From Nocardia asteroides (GTDB lineage Bacteria > Actinomycetota > Actinomycetes > Mycobacteriales > Mycobacteriaceae): 64,000 nt of DNA. The stretch is from the NCBI RefSeq assembly GCF_900637185.1, contig NZ_LR134352.1, positions 4,516,001 to 4,580,000 on the forward strand, read 5' to 3'. The translations under genes were made by a program, and so were the position numbers. The notes below the pieces were generated by a model. The model did no database searches, was not told the DNA's origin, and saw only the letters and a program-made list of their open reading frames with translations. This document shows, piece after piece, positions 17,637 through 26,093 of the stretch. Each line of letters opens with the position of its first letter. Position 1 is the stretch's first letter.

Positions 17637-19106
17637 TTGAGCGTTTCTGAAGGCATGAATTTTGCCGGGTATCGCCTCGAGCGACGCCTCGGCATGGGCG
17701 GGATGGGCACGGTCTACCTGGCCCAGCATCCACGGCTCCCCCGCAAGGACGCGCTCAAGATACTGTCCGACGGGCTCACCGCCGACCCGGCGTTCCGAGA
17801 ACGATTCCTGCGCGAGGCCACGATCGCGGCCCGGCTCAACCACCCGAATCTGGTCGCGGTGCGCGATCGCGGTCAGCATGACGGCCGCCTGTGGATCGCG
17901 ATGCAGTACGTCGACGGTGTCGATCTCGCGCAGCTGATCCGGCGCGGTCCGGCCGCGCTGCCGCTGGACCGGACCGTCCGGATCATCACCGAGGCGGCCA
18001 AGGGCCTCGACACCCTGCACCGCAAGGGCGTGCTGCACCGGGACGTGAAACCGGCGAACATCCTTGTCGCCGAACAGGACGGCAGGCTCGACCGCATCCT
18101 GGTCACCGATTTCGGCATCGCCAGACCTGCCGACGCGCCCACCGCGTCGACCGGCCCCGGGATCAGCGCCACCCTCGCCTATGCCGCCCCCGAACAGATC
18201 AACGGCGGAGCGGTGGATCGCCGGGCCGACGTCTACGCGCTGGGCTGCGTGCTCTACGAACTCCTCACCGGGTCGGTGCCGTTCCCCCGCGACAACCCCG
18301 CCGCGGTGATGTACGCCCACCTGCACGAGCCGCCACCCGCGCTGCACAAGGCCTCGCTGCCACCGGGTTTCGACACGGTGATCGCGACTGCGCTGGCCAA
18401 GAACCCCGACGAGCGCTACCAGTCCTGCGGTGCGCTCGCCGCAGCGGTACATGCCGCGGCGCAGGGCACGGTCCGGCTCACTGCCGTCACCCGCCCGCCG
18501 GTCCGGCGCAGGCGGCTGGCGTTCGGCGCCGCGGCCGCTGTCGTCCTGCTCGCGGCCACGGCGGCGATCCTCGGACTGAGCCGCACCGGGACCGAGCACT
18601 CGCCCGCCGCGATCCCGCTCGGTCCGCAGACCGGCGTGGACGCGGTGTCGTGGGGTGCGTACACGTATGTGGTGCAGGCCTTTCCGGAGCTCCTGCCCGC
18701 TTGGCAGTTCGGGGCGGGATATCAGGAGATGTGGGGGTGCCACCCGACCGACGACCGGCTGAAGAACGTTCCCATCGACGTCTACGTACCGATCGGCCGA
18801 ATCCTGTGTTTCGGCAACAGCGAGCCGGCCAAGACGATCGACGTGGTCTGCAACGCCGACCGTACGCCGATCGCGCCACCGCCCACCTACGATCGCGCCG
18901 AGGGCAGCGAACAGTGGACGAGATCGTCGAGCCACGGGAATCTGCACTGGGGAACCTATCTCGACCGGGTGAAGGCGCCACAGCTGACCGGCTACCTTCG
19001 CGTGTATTTCGACGATCCCGACCGCAGTTTCTGCTACCTCGTCGTCACCGGCGCACGCGACGGCACCGAACTGCGCGCCGCCTGGTGGCCGGAGGCACCG
19101 CTGTGA
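17637..19106 (+). CDS. Transmembrane Ser/Thr protein kinase K1
   Basis: The 489-residue Hanks-type kinase shows the glycine loop GMGGMGTVY (residues 19-27), catalytic lysine K41, HRDVKPANIL (H134-D136), the DFG motif at 158-160 and AAPEQ, then a cytoplasmic linker, one membrane helix at about 294-314, and an extracytoplasmic domain of about 170 residues with four cysteines that ends in WWPEAPL. The TTG start is supported by alignment with the paralogue at 21889 (MTVSDDTEFAGYR against MSVSEGMNFAGYR). It is first gene of copy 1 of a duplicated module and overlaps the following lipoprotein by four bases. Confidence 0.9.
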   Translation: MSVSEGMNFAGYRLERRLGMGGMGTVYLAQHPRLPRKDALKILSDGLTADPAFRERFLREATIAARLNHPNLVAVRDRGQHDGRLWIAMQYVDGVDLAQLIRRGPAALPLDRTVRIITEAAKGLDTLHRKGVLHRDVKPANILVAEQDGRLDRILVTDFGIARPADAPTASTGPGISATLAYAAPEQINGGAVDRRADVYALGCVLYELLTGSVPFPRDNPAAVMYAHLHEPPPALHKASLPPGFDTVIATALAKNPDERYQSCGALAAAVHAAAQGTVRLTAVTRPPVRRRRLAFGAAAAVVLLAATAAILGLSRTGTEHSPAAIPLGPQTGVDAVSWGAYTYVVQAFPELLPAWQFGAGYQEMWGCHPTDDRLKNVPIDVYVPIGRILCFGNSEPAKTIDVVCNADRTPIAPPPTYDRAEGSEQWTRSSSHGNLHWGTYLDRVKAPQLTGYLRVYFDDPDRSFCYLVVTGARDGTELRAAWWPEAPL

Positions 19107-20299
19107 GACTCGCACGCATGTCTTTCGCCCTCGGCCTGACCCTCGCGGCCCTCACCGGCTGCGCGGTGACCGGCGATCCGAGGCCGGTACCCGACCCCGC
19201 GAGCCTCGATGTGGGCCCGTACAGCCGGTATCCGCTCGCCGCGCCCACCCGCGGCAGCGAGCACTACGGCCGGGTGATCGAGTCGGTGCGGCTCGGCGAA
19301 CTCGTCGCGAATCCCGCTCGGGTCGATCCCGCGCTGCACGTCCCGCGCACGCGATCGGGCTCGGACCCGCTGCCGACTCCCGCCAAAGCGGCAGCGCTGC
19401 TGGCGGATCCGGTTCGTGAGGTGCTGGAACGACACGGCATGCTCGCCGGATTCACCGTGGGCGCCAGCGATACGCGCCAGTTCGCGATCGGCAGTGGCCG
19501 GATCGTGCAGATCACCCTGCTGCGTTTCCCCGACGCGGCGACCGCGCGCCAGGCGGCGACCGAGATCGACTCCGCCGACGCGGCGATGAGCCCCGACAAT
19601 GTCGCGGTCACGATTCCGGACCACCCGGCGGCGCGGGCGCACTGGCGTCCGTCGGTGCCGACGCTGGCGGCGACGATGGCCGTCGACTCCTTCGTCGTCA
19701 CCGTGCTCGCCGGGCACACCACACCGGACCTCGGCGTTCTGACGACACTGGCGGGCAGGGTCTTCCTCGAGCAGCAGCCCTTGCTGCGCGATGTCACGCT
19801 CACCCCGCCGGCGGCTTTCGCCGACCTGCCGCTGGACCGCGACGGCATGCTGGGCCGCATGGTGCCGGAGGCGCCGGGGCGCTGGCCGTATCCGGTGGTC
19901 ATCACGTCCGAATTCGCGGAAACCGCGGGTTGGGACGGTTTGGTGCAGCCGCACGGCATCATTCTCGGTCCGCGCGCGGGCCACTTCGCCAGCCCCGCCC
20001 CCGAGGTCCCCGAATTGACCGGCCTCAACCGGTTCGATCGGTTGCTGCGCTTCGCCGACACGGCGACCGCGACCACCTTCTTCTCGGGCCTGCAGCAGGA
20101 CGATCCGAGGTCCTCGGTGCCGCCGCCGGCGGGCATGGTCGACATCAACTGCGCGGAGAGGGAGGGCGGTGCGCCGATGACCCGGTTCAGCTGCCGCCTC
20201 CGGCACGGCCGCTATGTCGCGGTGGTCTTCAGTCGCGACTACCAGGACGTGCACCATCGAGCGGCGGCGCAATACGCGCTGCTGGTGAACAGCGAGTAG
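19103..20299 (+). CDS. Large lipoprotein L1, DUF7373-like, kinase-module partner
   Basis: The 398-residue protein has a signal with lipobox LAALTGC. The GTG start overlaps the kinase stop as GTGA and is preceded by GGAGG. The mature protein has two repeat-like halves with conserved stretches such as LDVGPYSRYPLAAPT, LADPVREVLERHGMLAGF, RAHWRPSVPT and, near the end, HRAAAQYALLVNSE. A paralogue (L2) lies at 23348. These motifs match a lipoprotein family common in nocardiae (DUF7373, from memory). It is exported and anchored, so it can meet the ectodomains of the flanking kinases. Role as ligand or co-receptor is inference. Confidence 0.82.
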   Translation: MRLARMSFALGLTLAALTGCAVTGDPRPVPDPASLDVGPYSRYPLAAPTRGSEHYGRVIESVRLGELVANPARVDPALHVPRTRSGSDPLPTPAKAAALLADPVREVLERHGMLAGFTVGASDTRQFAIGSGRIVQITLLRFPDAATARQAATEIDSADAAMSPDNVAVTIPDHPAARAHWRPSVPTLAATMAVDSFVVTVLAGHTTPDLGVLTTLAGRVFLEQQPLLRDVTLTPPAAFADLPLDRDGMLGRMVPEAPGRWPYPVVITSEFAETAGWDGLVQPHGIILGPRAGHFASPAPEVPELTGLNRFDRLLRFADTATATTFFSGLQQDDPRSSVPPPAGMVDINCAEREGGAPMTRFSCRLRHGRYVAVVFSRDYQDVHHRAAAQYALLVNSE

Positions 20300-20304
20300 C
20301 GCCG

Positions 20305-21861
20305 ATGTCCGGAACACTTTCCCCAGGAGCGCTTTTCGCCGGATACCGGATCGAGCGCGTGCTCGGTGCCGGCGGTATGGGCACGGTGTACGTGGCCACG
20401 CATCCACGGCTGCCCCGCCGCGACGCGCTCAAGGTGCTGCCCGAGAATGCCGGTGCCGGTGCGGAATTCCACGCGCGCTTCCTGCGCGAGGCCGAACTGA
20501 GCGCGCGGCTGGACCATCCGAACGTCGTGTCGGTGTACGACCGTGGCGTCGAGGACGGTCAGCTGTGGATCGCCATGGAATTCGTCGACGGTACCGATGT
20601 GGCCGCGTTGCTGCGGCGCGAGTCGGCGCTGCCGCCGGCGCGCGCCGTGCACATCGTCACCGAGACCGCCCGTGGGCTGGACGAGGCGCACCGCAACGGC
20701 CTGCTGCACCGCGACGTGAAACCCGCCAACATCCTGCTCGAACCCGCCGACGACGCGCCCGAGCGGGTGCTCGTGGCCGATTTCGGCATCGCCAGGGCGG
20801 CCGGTGACGGCACCGCGTTGACCGCCGTCGGGACGGTCGTGGCGACCCTGGCCTACGCCGCGCCGGAACTGCTGACCGAGCAACGCGTCGATCACCGCGC
20901 CGACGTGTACGCCCTCGGCTGCACTCTGTTCGAATTGCTCACCGGTGCGAAGCCGTTCCCCCGGGATTCGGTGGTCGCGGTGATGCAGGCGCACCTGATG
21001 GCGCCACCACCGCGCGCCACCGCGAGCCGACCGGACCTGCCGCCCCCGATCGATGCGGTCCTGGCGCGCGCCATGGCGAAGAATCCGGAGGAGCGCTATT
21101 CCTCCTGCGGTGCCCTCGCCGCGGCCGCGGCAGCGGCTTTCGGCGTCGCGGTGGAGCAGACCGTCGTGGCGTCCCCACCGCCGATGCCGCCGCCCGTGGA
21201 TGTCACCGTCGCGCCCCCGCCGGCTCCCACAGTGGTGAATCAGACTCCGCGACAGGCACATCGATGGCTGCGATACGCCGCCGCCGCGGCTGCGGTCGTC
21301 GCCTTCGTGGCGGCGACGACCGTCGCGGTGGTGCTCACCCGCGACCGCGGCGAGCAGGCGGCGAGCCCCGCCGCGCCGACCACAGCGGCCGGAGTGACCT
21401 GGGGCCGCTACTCCTTCATCGTCGACGCGCTGCCCCAGCTGCTGCCCGCCACGCCCACGCGAACCGGGCATCAGGGCATCCGCTGCGCCGCCATCGCCCG
21501 GGGCGCGGACGGCATCACCCAGCAGGCCGATCTCGACGTGCTGCCCGATCCCATCGCCCGCATCACATGCACGGGCGATGAGAATCCCGTTCGCGATGTC
21601 TACGTGGAATGTTCGACGAACCGGAGCCCCTACAGTCTGGTGGACGAACCGGGGGTCGTGCTCCTCGGTGACCACACCTGGAATCGGGCGTCCGGGCGCG
21701 GCCGGATCACCTGGTCGACCTTGGCGCTCTCCAGCGGCGATATCGGCACGATCGGGCTCTCCTTCGACGAACCGACCCGCAACTTCTGCATGGTCGTCGT
21801 GAGTGGCGGCAAGACCGGCCAGGACCTCTACGACCGGTGGTGGCCGAATGCGCCGTTCTGA
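20305..21861 (+). CDS. Transmembrane Ser/Thr protein kinase K2
   Basis: The 518-residue kinase begins GALFAGYRIERVLGAGGMGTVY, with the glycine loop, a lysine in DALKVL, HRDVKPANIL, DFGIA and YAAPELL all intact. A proline-rich juxtamembrane segment (PPPMPPPVDVTVAPPPAP) precedes a membrane helix near residues 325-350. The outer domain has the same four-cysteine pattern as K1 and ends DLYDRWWPNAPF. It starts six bases after the lipoprotein stop, so it is in the same operon. Compared with K1 it lacks the MxVS start and most resembles K4 in both ends. Confidence 0.9.
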   Translation: MSGTLSPGALFAGYRIERVLGAGGMGTVYVATHPRLPRRDALKVLPENAGAGAEFHARFLREAELSARLDHPNVVSVYDRGVEDGQLWIAMEFVDGTDVAALLRRESALPPARAVHIVTETARGLDEAHRNGLLHRDVKPANILLEPADDAPERVLVADFGIARAAGDGTALTAVGTVVATLAYAAPELLTEQRVDHRADVYALGCTLFELLTGAKPFPRDSVVAVMQAHLMAPPPRATASRPDLPPPIDAVLARAMAKNPEERYSSCGALAAAAAAAFGVAVEQTVVASPPPMPPPVDVTVAPPPAPTVVNQTPRQAHRWLRYAAAAAAVVAFVAATTVAVVLTRDRGEQAASPAAPTTAAGVTWGRYSFIVDALPQLLPATPTRTGHQGIRCAAIARGADGITQQADLDVLPDPIARITCTGDENPVRDVYVECSTNRSPYSLVDEPGVVLLGDHTWNRASGRGRITWSTLALSSGDIGTIGLSFDEPTRNFCMVVVSGGKTGQDLYDRWWPNAPF

Positions 21862-21888
21862 TCACGTGGCAACAGGAGGGCGGCGCCG

Positions 21889-23343
21889 GTGACGGTTTCG
21901 GACGACACGGAATTCGCCGGCTACCGCATCGAGCGGCGGCTCGGCGCGGGGGGAATGGGTGAGGTCTTCCTGGCCCGTCATCCCCGGCTGCCCCGCAACG
22001 ACGCGGTGAAGATCCTGTCCGAGCGGCACGCGGGCGACGCCGAGTTCCGCGCGAGGTTCCTGCGCGAGGCCGAAGTCGCGGTGCGGCTGCAGCATCCGAA
22101 TGTGGTCGCGGTGCGTGACCGCGGCGAACACGAGGATCAGCTGTGGATCGCCATGCAGTTCGTCGACGGCGGCGACGTGGCGGAGCTGATCCGGCGCGAG
22201 GGCGCCCTCCCGGTCGAGCGCGCGCTGCGGATTCTGGCCGACGCCGCCGACGGCCTCGACGAGATCCACCGGGTCGGCCTGCACCATCGTGACGTCAAGC
22301 CGGCGAACCTGCTGCTCACCACCGAACCGGGCGCGCCGGATCGGGTGCTGGTCACCGACTTCGGGATCGCGCGGTCGGCCGACGGCGACGGAACACTGTC
22401 CGAGGACGCGGGTTTCACCGCGACCCTGGCCTATGCCGCACCCGAACTGATCAGCGGCGACCCCGTCGATCACCGGGCCGATGTGTACTCGCTGGGGTGC
22501 ACGCTGTACCAGCTGCTCACCGGGGAGGTGCCCTTTCCCCGCAGCAGTCCGGCGGCGGTGATGTACGCGCACCTGTCCGAGCCGCCACCGCGCCCCTCGT
22601 CCGCGAACAGCCGGGTACCGGCCGCGTTGGACGCGGTGATCGCCACGGCACTGGCCAAGGACCCGGCGCAGCGCTATCAGAGCTGCGGCGCGCTGGCCGC
22701 GGCGGCACGCGCCGCGTGCGCACCCGTCGCGCGGCCGCCGCGGCGGCCCTGGTGGTTCGCCGCCGCGGCGATCGTGACGACAATCGCTGTGGCGGTGGTT
22801 GTTTCGCTGGCCGTGGGCTCCGACGGCGACGACCCCGCTGTCACGGTCGCCGAGCCGACCGGCGTCGCCACGAACGCCGGGGCGTGGGGTGCGGCGGCCA
22901 TGGCGGCCCAGGCGCTTCCGCGCCTGCTGCCCGTCGCGCCCGCGGCCGTCGGCTACCAGGACATGCACGACTGCGTTCACGCCGACGGCGACGGCAACCT
23001 GCTGCCCATCGACCAGCAGGCCGCGATCAGCGGAGTGTCCTGCCTCGGCGATCGCGACCCCGCCGAGCTGGTGACGGTGATGTGCCGGACCGACCGCACC
23101 GAGATCGCCGGTTACACCGCCGACATCGTCATCGAGGGCGAGCAGCGGTGGGCCCGCGGCGCGGACACGGGCAAGGTGCGCTGGGGAACCATCACGACCA
23201 CCGACGGCTTCCCGATGGGCCGTCTCGACGCGATCTTCGACGGTCCCGACCGGAACTTCTGCCGCCTGCGGGTCTCCGGTGGAGAGTCGGGCTCGGCGTT
23301 GTGGGAACGCTGGTGGCCGGACGCGCCACTGGGGCAGAGATAG
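21889..23343 (+). CDS. Transmembrane Ser/Thr protein kinase K3
   Basis: The 484-residue kinase starts at a GTG with CAGGAGGG upstream (MTVSDDTEFAGYRIERRLG). The kinase core is complete: GAGGMGEVF, lysine in DAVKIL, HRDVKPANLL, DFGIA, YAAPELI. A membrane helix (residues about 285-310) is followed by an ectodomain with DCVHADGDG, VSCLGDRDP, TVMCRTDRTE and RNFCRLRVSGGESG, ending WWPDAPLGQR. It is the copy-2 counterpart of K1. The gap to K2 is only 27 bp, so all six genes may be one transcript. Confidence 0.9.
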   Translation: MTVSDDTEFAGYRIERRLGAGGMGEVFLARHPRLPRNDAVKILSERHAGDAEFRARFLREAEVAVRLQHPNVVAVRDRGEHEDQLWIAMQFVDGGDVAELIRREGALPVERALRILADAADGLDEIHRVGLHHRDVKPANLLLTTEPGAPDRVLVTDFGIARSADGDGTLSEDAGFTATLAYAAPELISGDPVDHRADVYSLGCTLYQLLTGEVPFPRSSPAAVMYAHLSEPPPRPSSANSRVPAALDAVIATALAKDPAQRYQSCGALAAAARAACAPVARPPRRPWWFAAAAIVTTIAVAVVVSLAVGSDGDDPAVTVAEPTGVATNAGAWGAAAMAAQALPRLLPVAPAAVGYQDMHDCVHADGDGNLLPIDQQAAISGVSCLGDRDPAELVTVMCRTDRTEIAGYTADIVIEGEQRWARGADTGKVRWGTITTTDGFPMGRLDAIFDGPDRNFCRLRVSGGESGSALWERWWPDAPLGQR

Positions 23344-23347
23344 GACG

Positions 23348-24574
23348 ATGGTGTCGCAGCGATTTCGGACCGTACTCGCCGTTGCCGCGGCGCTGACGGT
23401 GCTCAGCGGATGTGTGCGCCAGGGCGAACCTGCGCCGCAGCAGGTCGACCTGGCCACCCTGGACGTCGGGTCGCACGGCAGCGACCCGATGGCGGCGCCG
23501 ACGGCGAGCAACGACAAGTACGGCCGTGTGCTCGAGTCGGTGCGCATGGGCGAAGTCATGATCGACCCCGTCGAGGTCGATCCCGCCCTGACCTACGGCG
23601 TCCAGGAGCGGACCGCGCCGCTGCCGACGCCGTTGACCGCGGCGGGCATCCTCGCCGAGCGCGTCCGTGAGGCGCTCGAATCGCACAGCATGCTGGCCGG
23701 ATTCGCGGTCAGCGGCAGCGATGTCAACCTGTACGGCAAACGGCCGGAGGTCGGCGCCTCGCGCTTGCTGACGGTGCTGCTGCTGCGTTTCCCCGATGAC
23801 ATGTCCGCCCGGCTGGCCGCCAGGCAGATGAACGCCACCGATGCCGCGATCAGCCCGGACAACGTCGACGTGCGCGTCGAGGGGTACCCGGGCGCGTTCG
23901 CGCACTGGCGTCCGAACGTGCCGACCATGGCGGCCACCTTTGCCCACGGCTCGTTCGTCATCAGCGTGCTGGCCGCGCACACCAGCCCCGATCAACAGGT
24001 GCTGACGGGCTTGGTGCGCAAGGTGTTCGACGCGCAGATCCCCCGGCTCGGCGATTTCCGCGCGACCCCACCGGCGGATTTCGACACTCTGCCGCTGGAC
24101 CGGGACGGCATGCAGGCACGGCTGCTGCCCTTCGGTCCGGGGCGATGGACCTATCCGACCGTCGTCGCCTCGGATGTCGATACCAATGCGGGCTGGTCGG
24201 CAGCGCTGTCCGTCTACGGTGTGGTCCTCGGGCCACGGGCGACCCGGCTGATGAAACACTACGGCTTCAAGGACCCGATCGAGATCGTCGCGATGAACGA
24301 CTTCGATGTGCTCGAGCGGTTCCCGGACGCGGTCAGCGCGCGGAAGGTGTTCGACGCGGAGCGGCAGGCGGTACAGCCCACCGAGCTCGCCGAGAGCCCG
24401 GCAGGGGTCCCGGATGCGTATTGCACGAAGGTCCGCTCGGCCCCCGCGTCGCCCCACCAGGCTGCTTGTCACGTGCTCCACGGCAGGTACACCGCCGCGC
24501 TCACCGGCTGGAGTCCGGCGAACGCACAGCAGCGTGCGGCCGCGCAGTACGCGTTGCTGGTGCGCAGTGAATAG
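23348..24574 (+). CDS. Large lipoprotein L2, paralogue of L1
   Basis: The 408-residue protein has lipobox TVLSGC and mirrors L1 segment by segment: DLATLDVGSHGSDPMAAPT, YGRVLESVRMGE, VREALESHSMLAGF, AHWRPNVPT, LPLDRDGMQARLLPFGPGRW and QRAAAQYALLVRSE at the end. The ATG at 23348 begins four bases after the K3 stop. It overlaps the start of K4 by eight bases. Exported lipid-anchored partner of the kinases by context; biochemical role unknown. Confidence 0.82.
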   Translation: MVSQRFRTVLAVAAALTVLSGCVRQGEPAPQQVDLATLDVGSHGSDPMAAPTASNDKYGRVLESVRMGEVMIDPVEVDPALTYGVQERTAPLPTPLTAAGILAERVREALESHSMLAGFAVSGSDVNLYGKRPEVGASRLLTVLLLRFPDDMSARLAARQMNATDAAISPDNVDVRVEGYPGAFAHWRPNVPTMAATFAHGSFVISVLAAHTSPDQQVLTGLVRKVFDAQIPRLGDFRATPPADFDTLPLDRDGMQARLLPFGPGRWTYPTVVASDVDTNAGWSAALSVYGVVLGPRATRLMKHYGFKDPIEIVAMNDFDVLERFPDAVSARKVFDAERQAVQPTELAESPAGVPDAYCTKVRSAPASPHQAACHVLHGRYTAALTGWSPANAQQRAAAQYALLVRSE

Positions 24575-26033
24575 GCGAATCCTGCCGCCGGGCACCGTTT
24601 TCGCGGGCTATCGGATCGAGCGGGTGCTCGGTAGCGGCGGCATGGGCACGGTCTACGTGGCCGCGCATCCCCGGCTGCCACGCCGCGACGCGCTCAAGGT
24701 GCTCGCGGGCGAGTTCGGCGCCGACCCCGAGTTCCGTGCGCGCTTCGTCCGCGAGGCCGAACTCGCCGCCCAGCTCGACCATCCCAACATCATCGGCGTC
24801 TACGACCGGGGCATCGAGCACGGTCAGCTGTGGATCGCCATGCGGTTCATCGACGGCCCCGACGCGGCCGCCCTCCTGCGCGCTGATGCGCTGCCCCCGT
24901 CCCGTGTCGCGCATCTGATCACCGGTGTCGCGCGCGGGCTCGATCACGCGCATCGGGCCGGGATGCTGCACCGCGATGTCAAACCGGCCAACATCCTCGT
25001 CGAAGTGATTCCGGGACAACCGGATCGGGTCGCCGTCACCGACTTCGGCATCGCCAAGGCCGTCGCGGGCACGACGCTGACCCAGGCGGGGACGATCCTG
25101 GCGACGGTCGCCTACGCGGCGCCGGAGCAGCTGAGCGGAGCCGTGGTCGATCCGCGCGCCGACGTCTATGCCCTCGGTTGCACCCTGTACGAGCTGTTGA
25201 CCGGCGCGAAGCCGTTCCCGCGGGCGAGCGTCGACGCCGTGATCACCGCCCATCTGACCGAACCTCCCCCGCGCCCGAGCGCCGTCGCGGACCTGCCGCG
25301 TGCGATCGACGAGGTGATCGCCCGCGCGATGGCCAAGGATCCGCAGCGGCGCTACGCGAGCTGCCATGAGCTCGCGAGTGCGACGGCCAGGGCCTTGGGA
25401 CTCGAAGCGGAGTCGGTGCCGGTCGGCCGCAGGGCCCCCCGCCGTGGGCTCGTCGTCGCGCTGGGCGCCGTGGCCGCGGTGGCCGTGCTCGCGGTAGCGG
25501 GTGTCGTCGTGCTGAACCGTGACTCGTCCACGTCGGGCGCGTCCGGACCGACTTCCTCGGCGGTGGCGCTCGATCCGAATTCCTGGGCAGCGCACCAGTG
25601 GGTGATCGACGCGTTCCCTGGCTTGCTGCCGAAAACACAGGTGGACAGTGGCTTTCAGGGCATCCTGTGCTCGCCCGTCGACGAGAACCAGCGCACCATC
25701 GACGCGCGCGAAACCCGCTATTCGACGCACACGCTCGCCTGCAACGGCAACCGCGACCCGGTGTCGCGCCTGATCCTGCAGTGCGGCACCGACGAACCCG
25801 CGCCGGAGTTCAAGCCGTCCCCGCGCGCGACGGTGATCGGTGACGAGGACTGGCAGCGCCCGAGCGGCCGCGGCCACGTCCGCTGGAGCGACACCACCGA
25901 CGTGGACCGGCCCGCCGGCGAGCTGCAGCTCACCTTCGCCGACGGGCCGCGGACCACCTGCGTACTCACCGTCACCGGCGGCACCTCGGGCCAGGACATC
26001 TTCGACCGCTGGTGGCGCGACGGCCCACTGTAG
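24567..26033 (+). CDS. Transmembrane Ser/Thr protein kinase K4
   Basis: The 488-residue kinase starts at a GTG that overlaps the L2 stop by eight bases (MNRRILPPGTVFAGYRIERVLG), matching the L1-to-K2 junction. The kinase core has GSGGMGTVY, lysine in DALKVL, HRDVKPANIL, DFGIA and YAAPEQL. A membrane helix (VVALGAVAAVAVLAVAGVVV) and an ectodomain with GILCSPVDEN, LACNGNRDP, ILQCGTDE and TTCVLTVTGG follow, ending DRWWRDGPL. It is the counterpart of K2. No PASTA repeats are present. Confidence 0.9.
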   Translation: MNRRILPPGTVFAGYRIERVLGSGGMGTVYVAAHPRLPRRDALKVLAGEFGADPEFRARFVREAELAAQLDHPNIIGVYDRGIEHGQLWIAMRFIDGPDAAALLRADALPPSRVAHLITGVARGLDHAHRAGMLHRDVKPANILVEVIPGQPDRVAVTDFGIAKAVAGTTLTQAGTILATVAYAAPEQLSGAVVDPRADVYALGCTLYELLTGAKPFPRASVDAVITAHLTEPPPRPSAVADLPRAIDEVIARAMAKDPQRRYASCHELASATARALGLEAESVPVGRRAPRRGLVVALGAVAAVAVLAVAGVVVLNRDSSTSGASGPTSSAVALDPNSWAAHQWVIDAFPGLLPKTQVDSGFQGILCSPVDENQRTIDARETRYSTHTLACNGNRDPVSRLILQCGTDEPAPEFKPSPRATVIGDEDWQRPSGRGHVRWSDTTDVDRPAGELQLTFADGPRTTCVLTVTGGTSGQDIFDRWWRDGPL

Positions 26034-26093
26034 GCACGGGCGCAGCCATCAGACACCACCTTCGAGCCAGTCACTGCCGGCAGCCGTGGGCCG

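Noticed and set aside
16758..19115. 785-codon open frame on the minus strand through the first kinase
   Set aside because: GC-rich third positions of the real kinase open the antisense frame; the peptide is arginine- and glycine-rich with no domain. The same applies to long antisense frames at 20239-21675, 21862-23559, 23192-24595 and 24501-25877.
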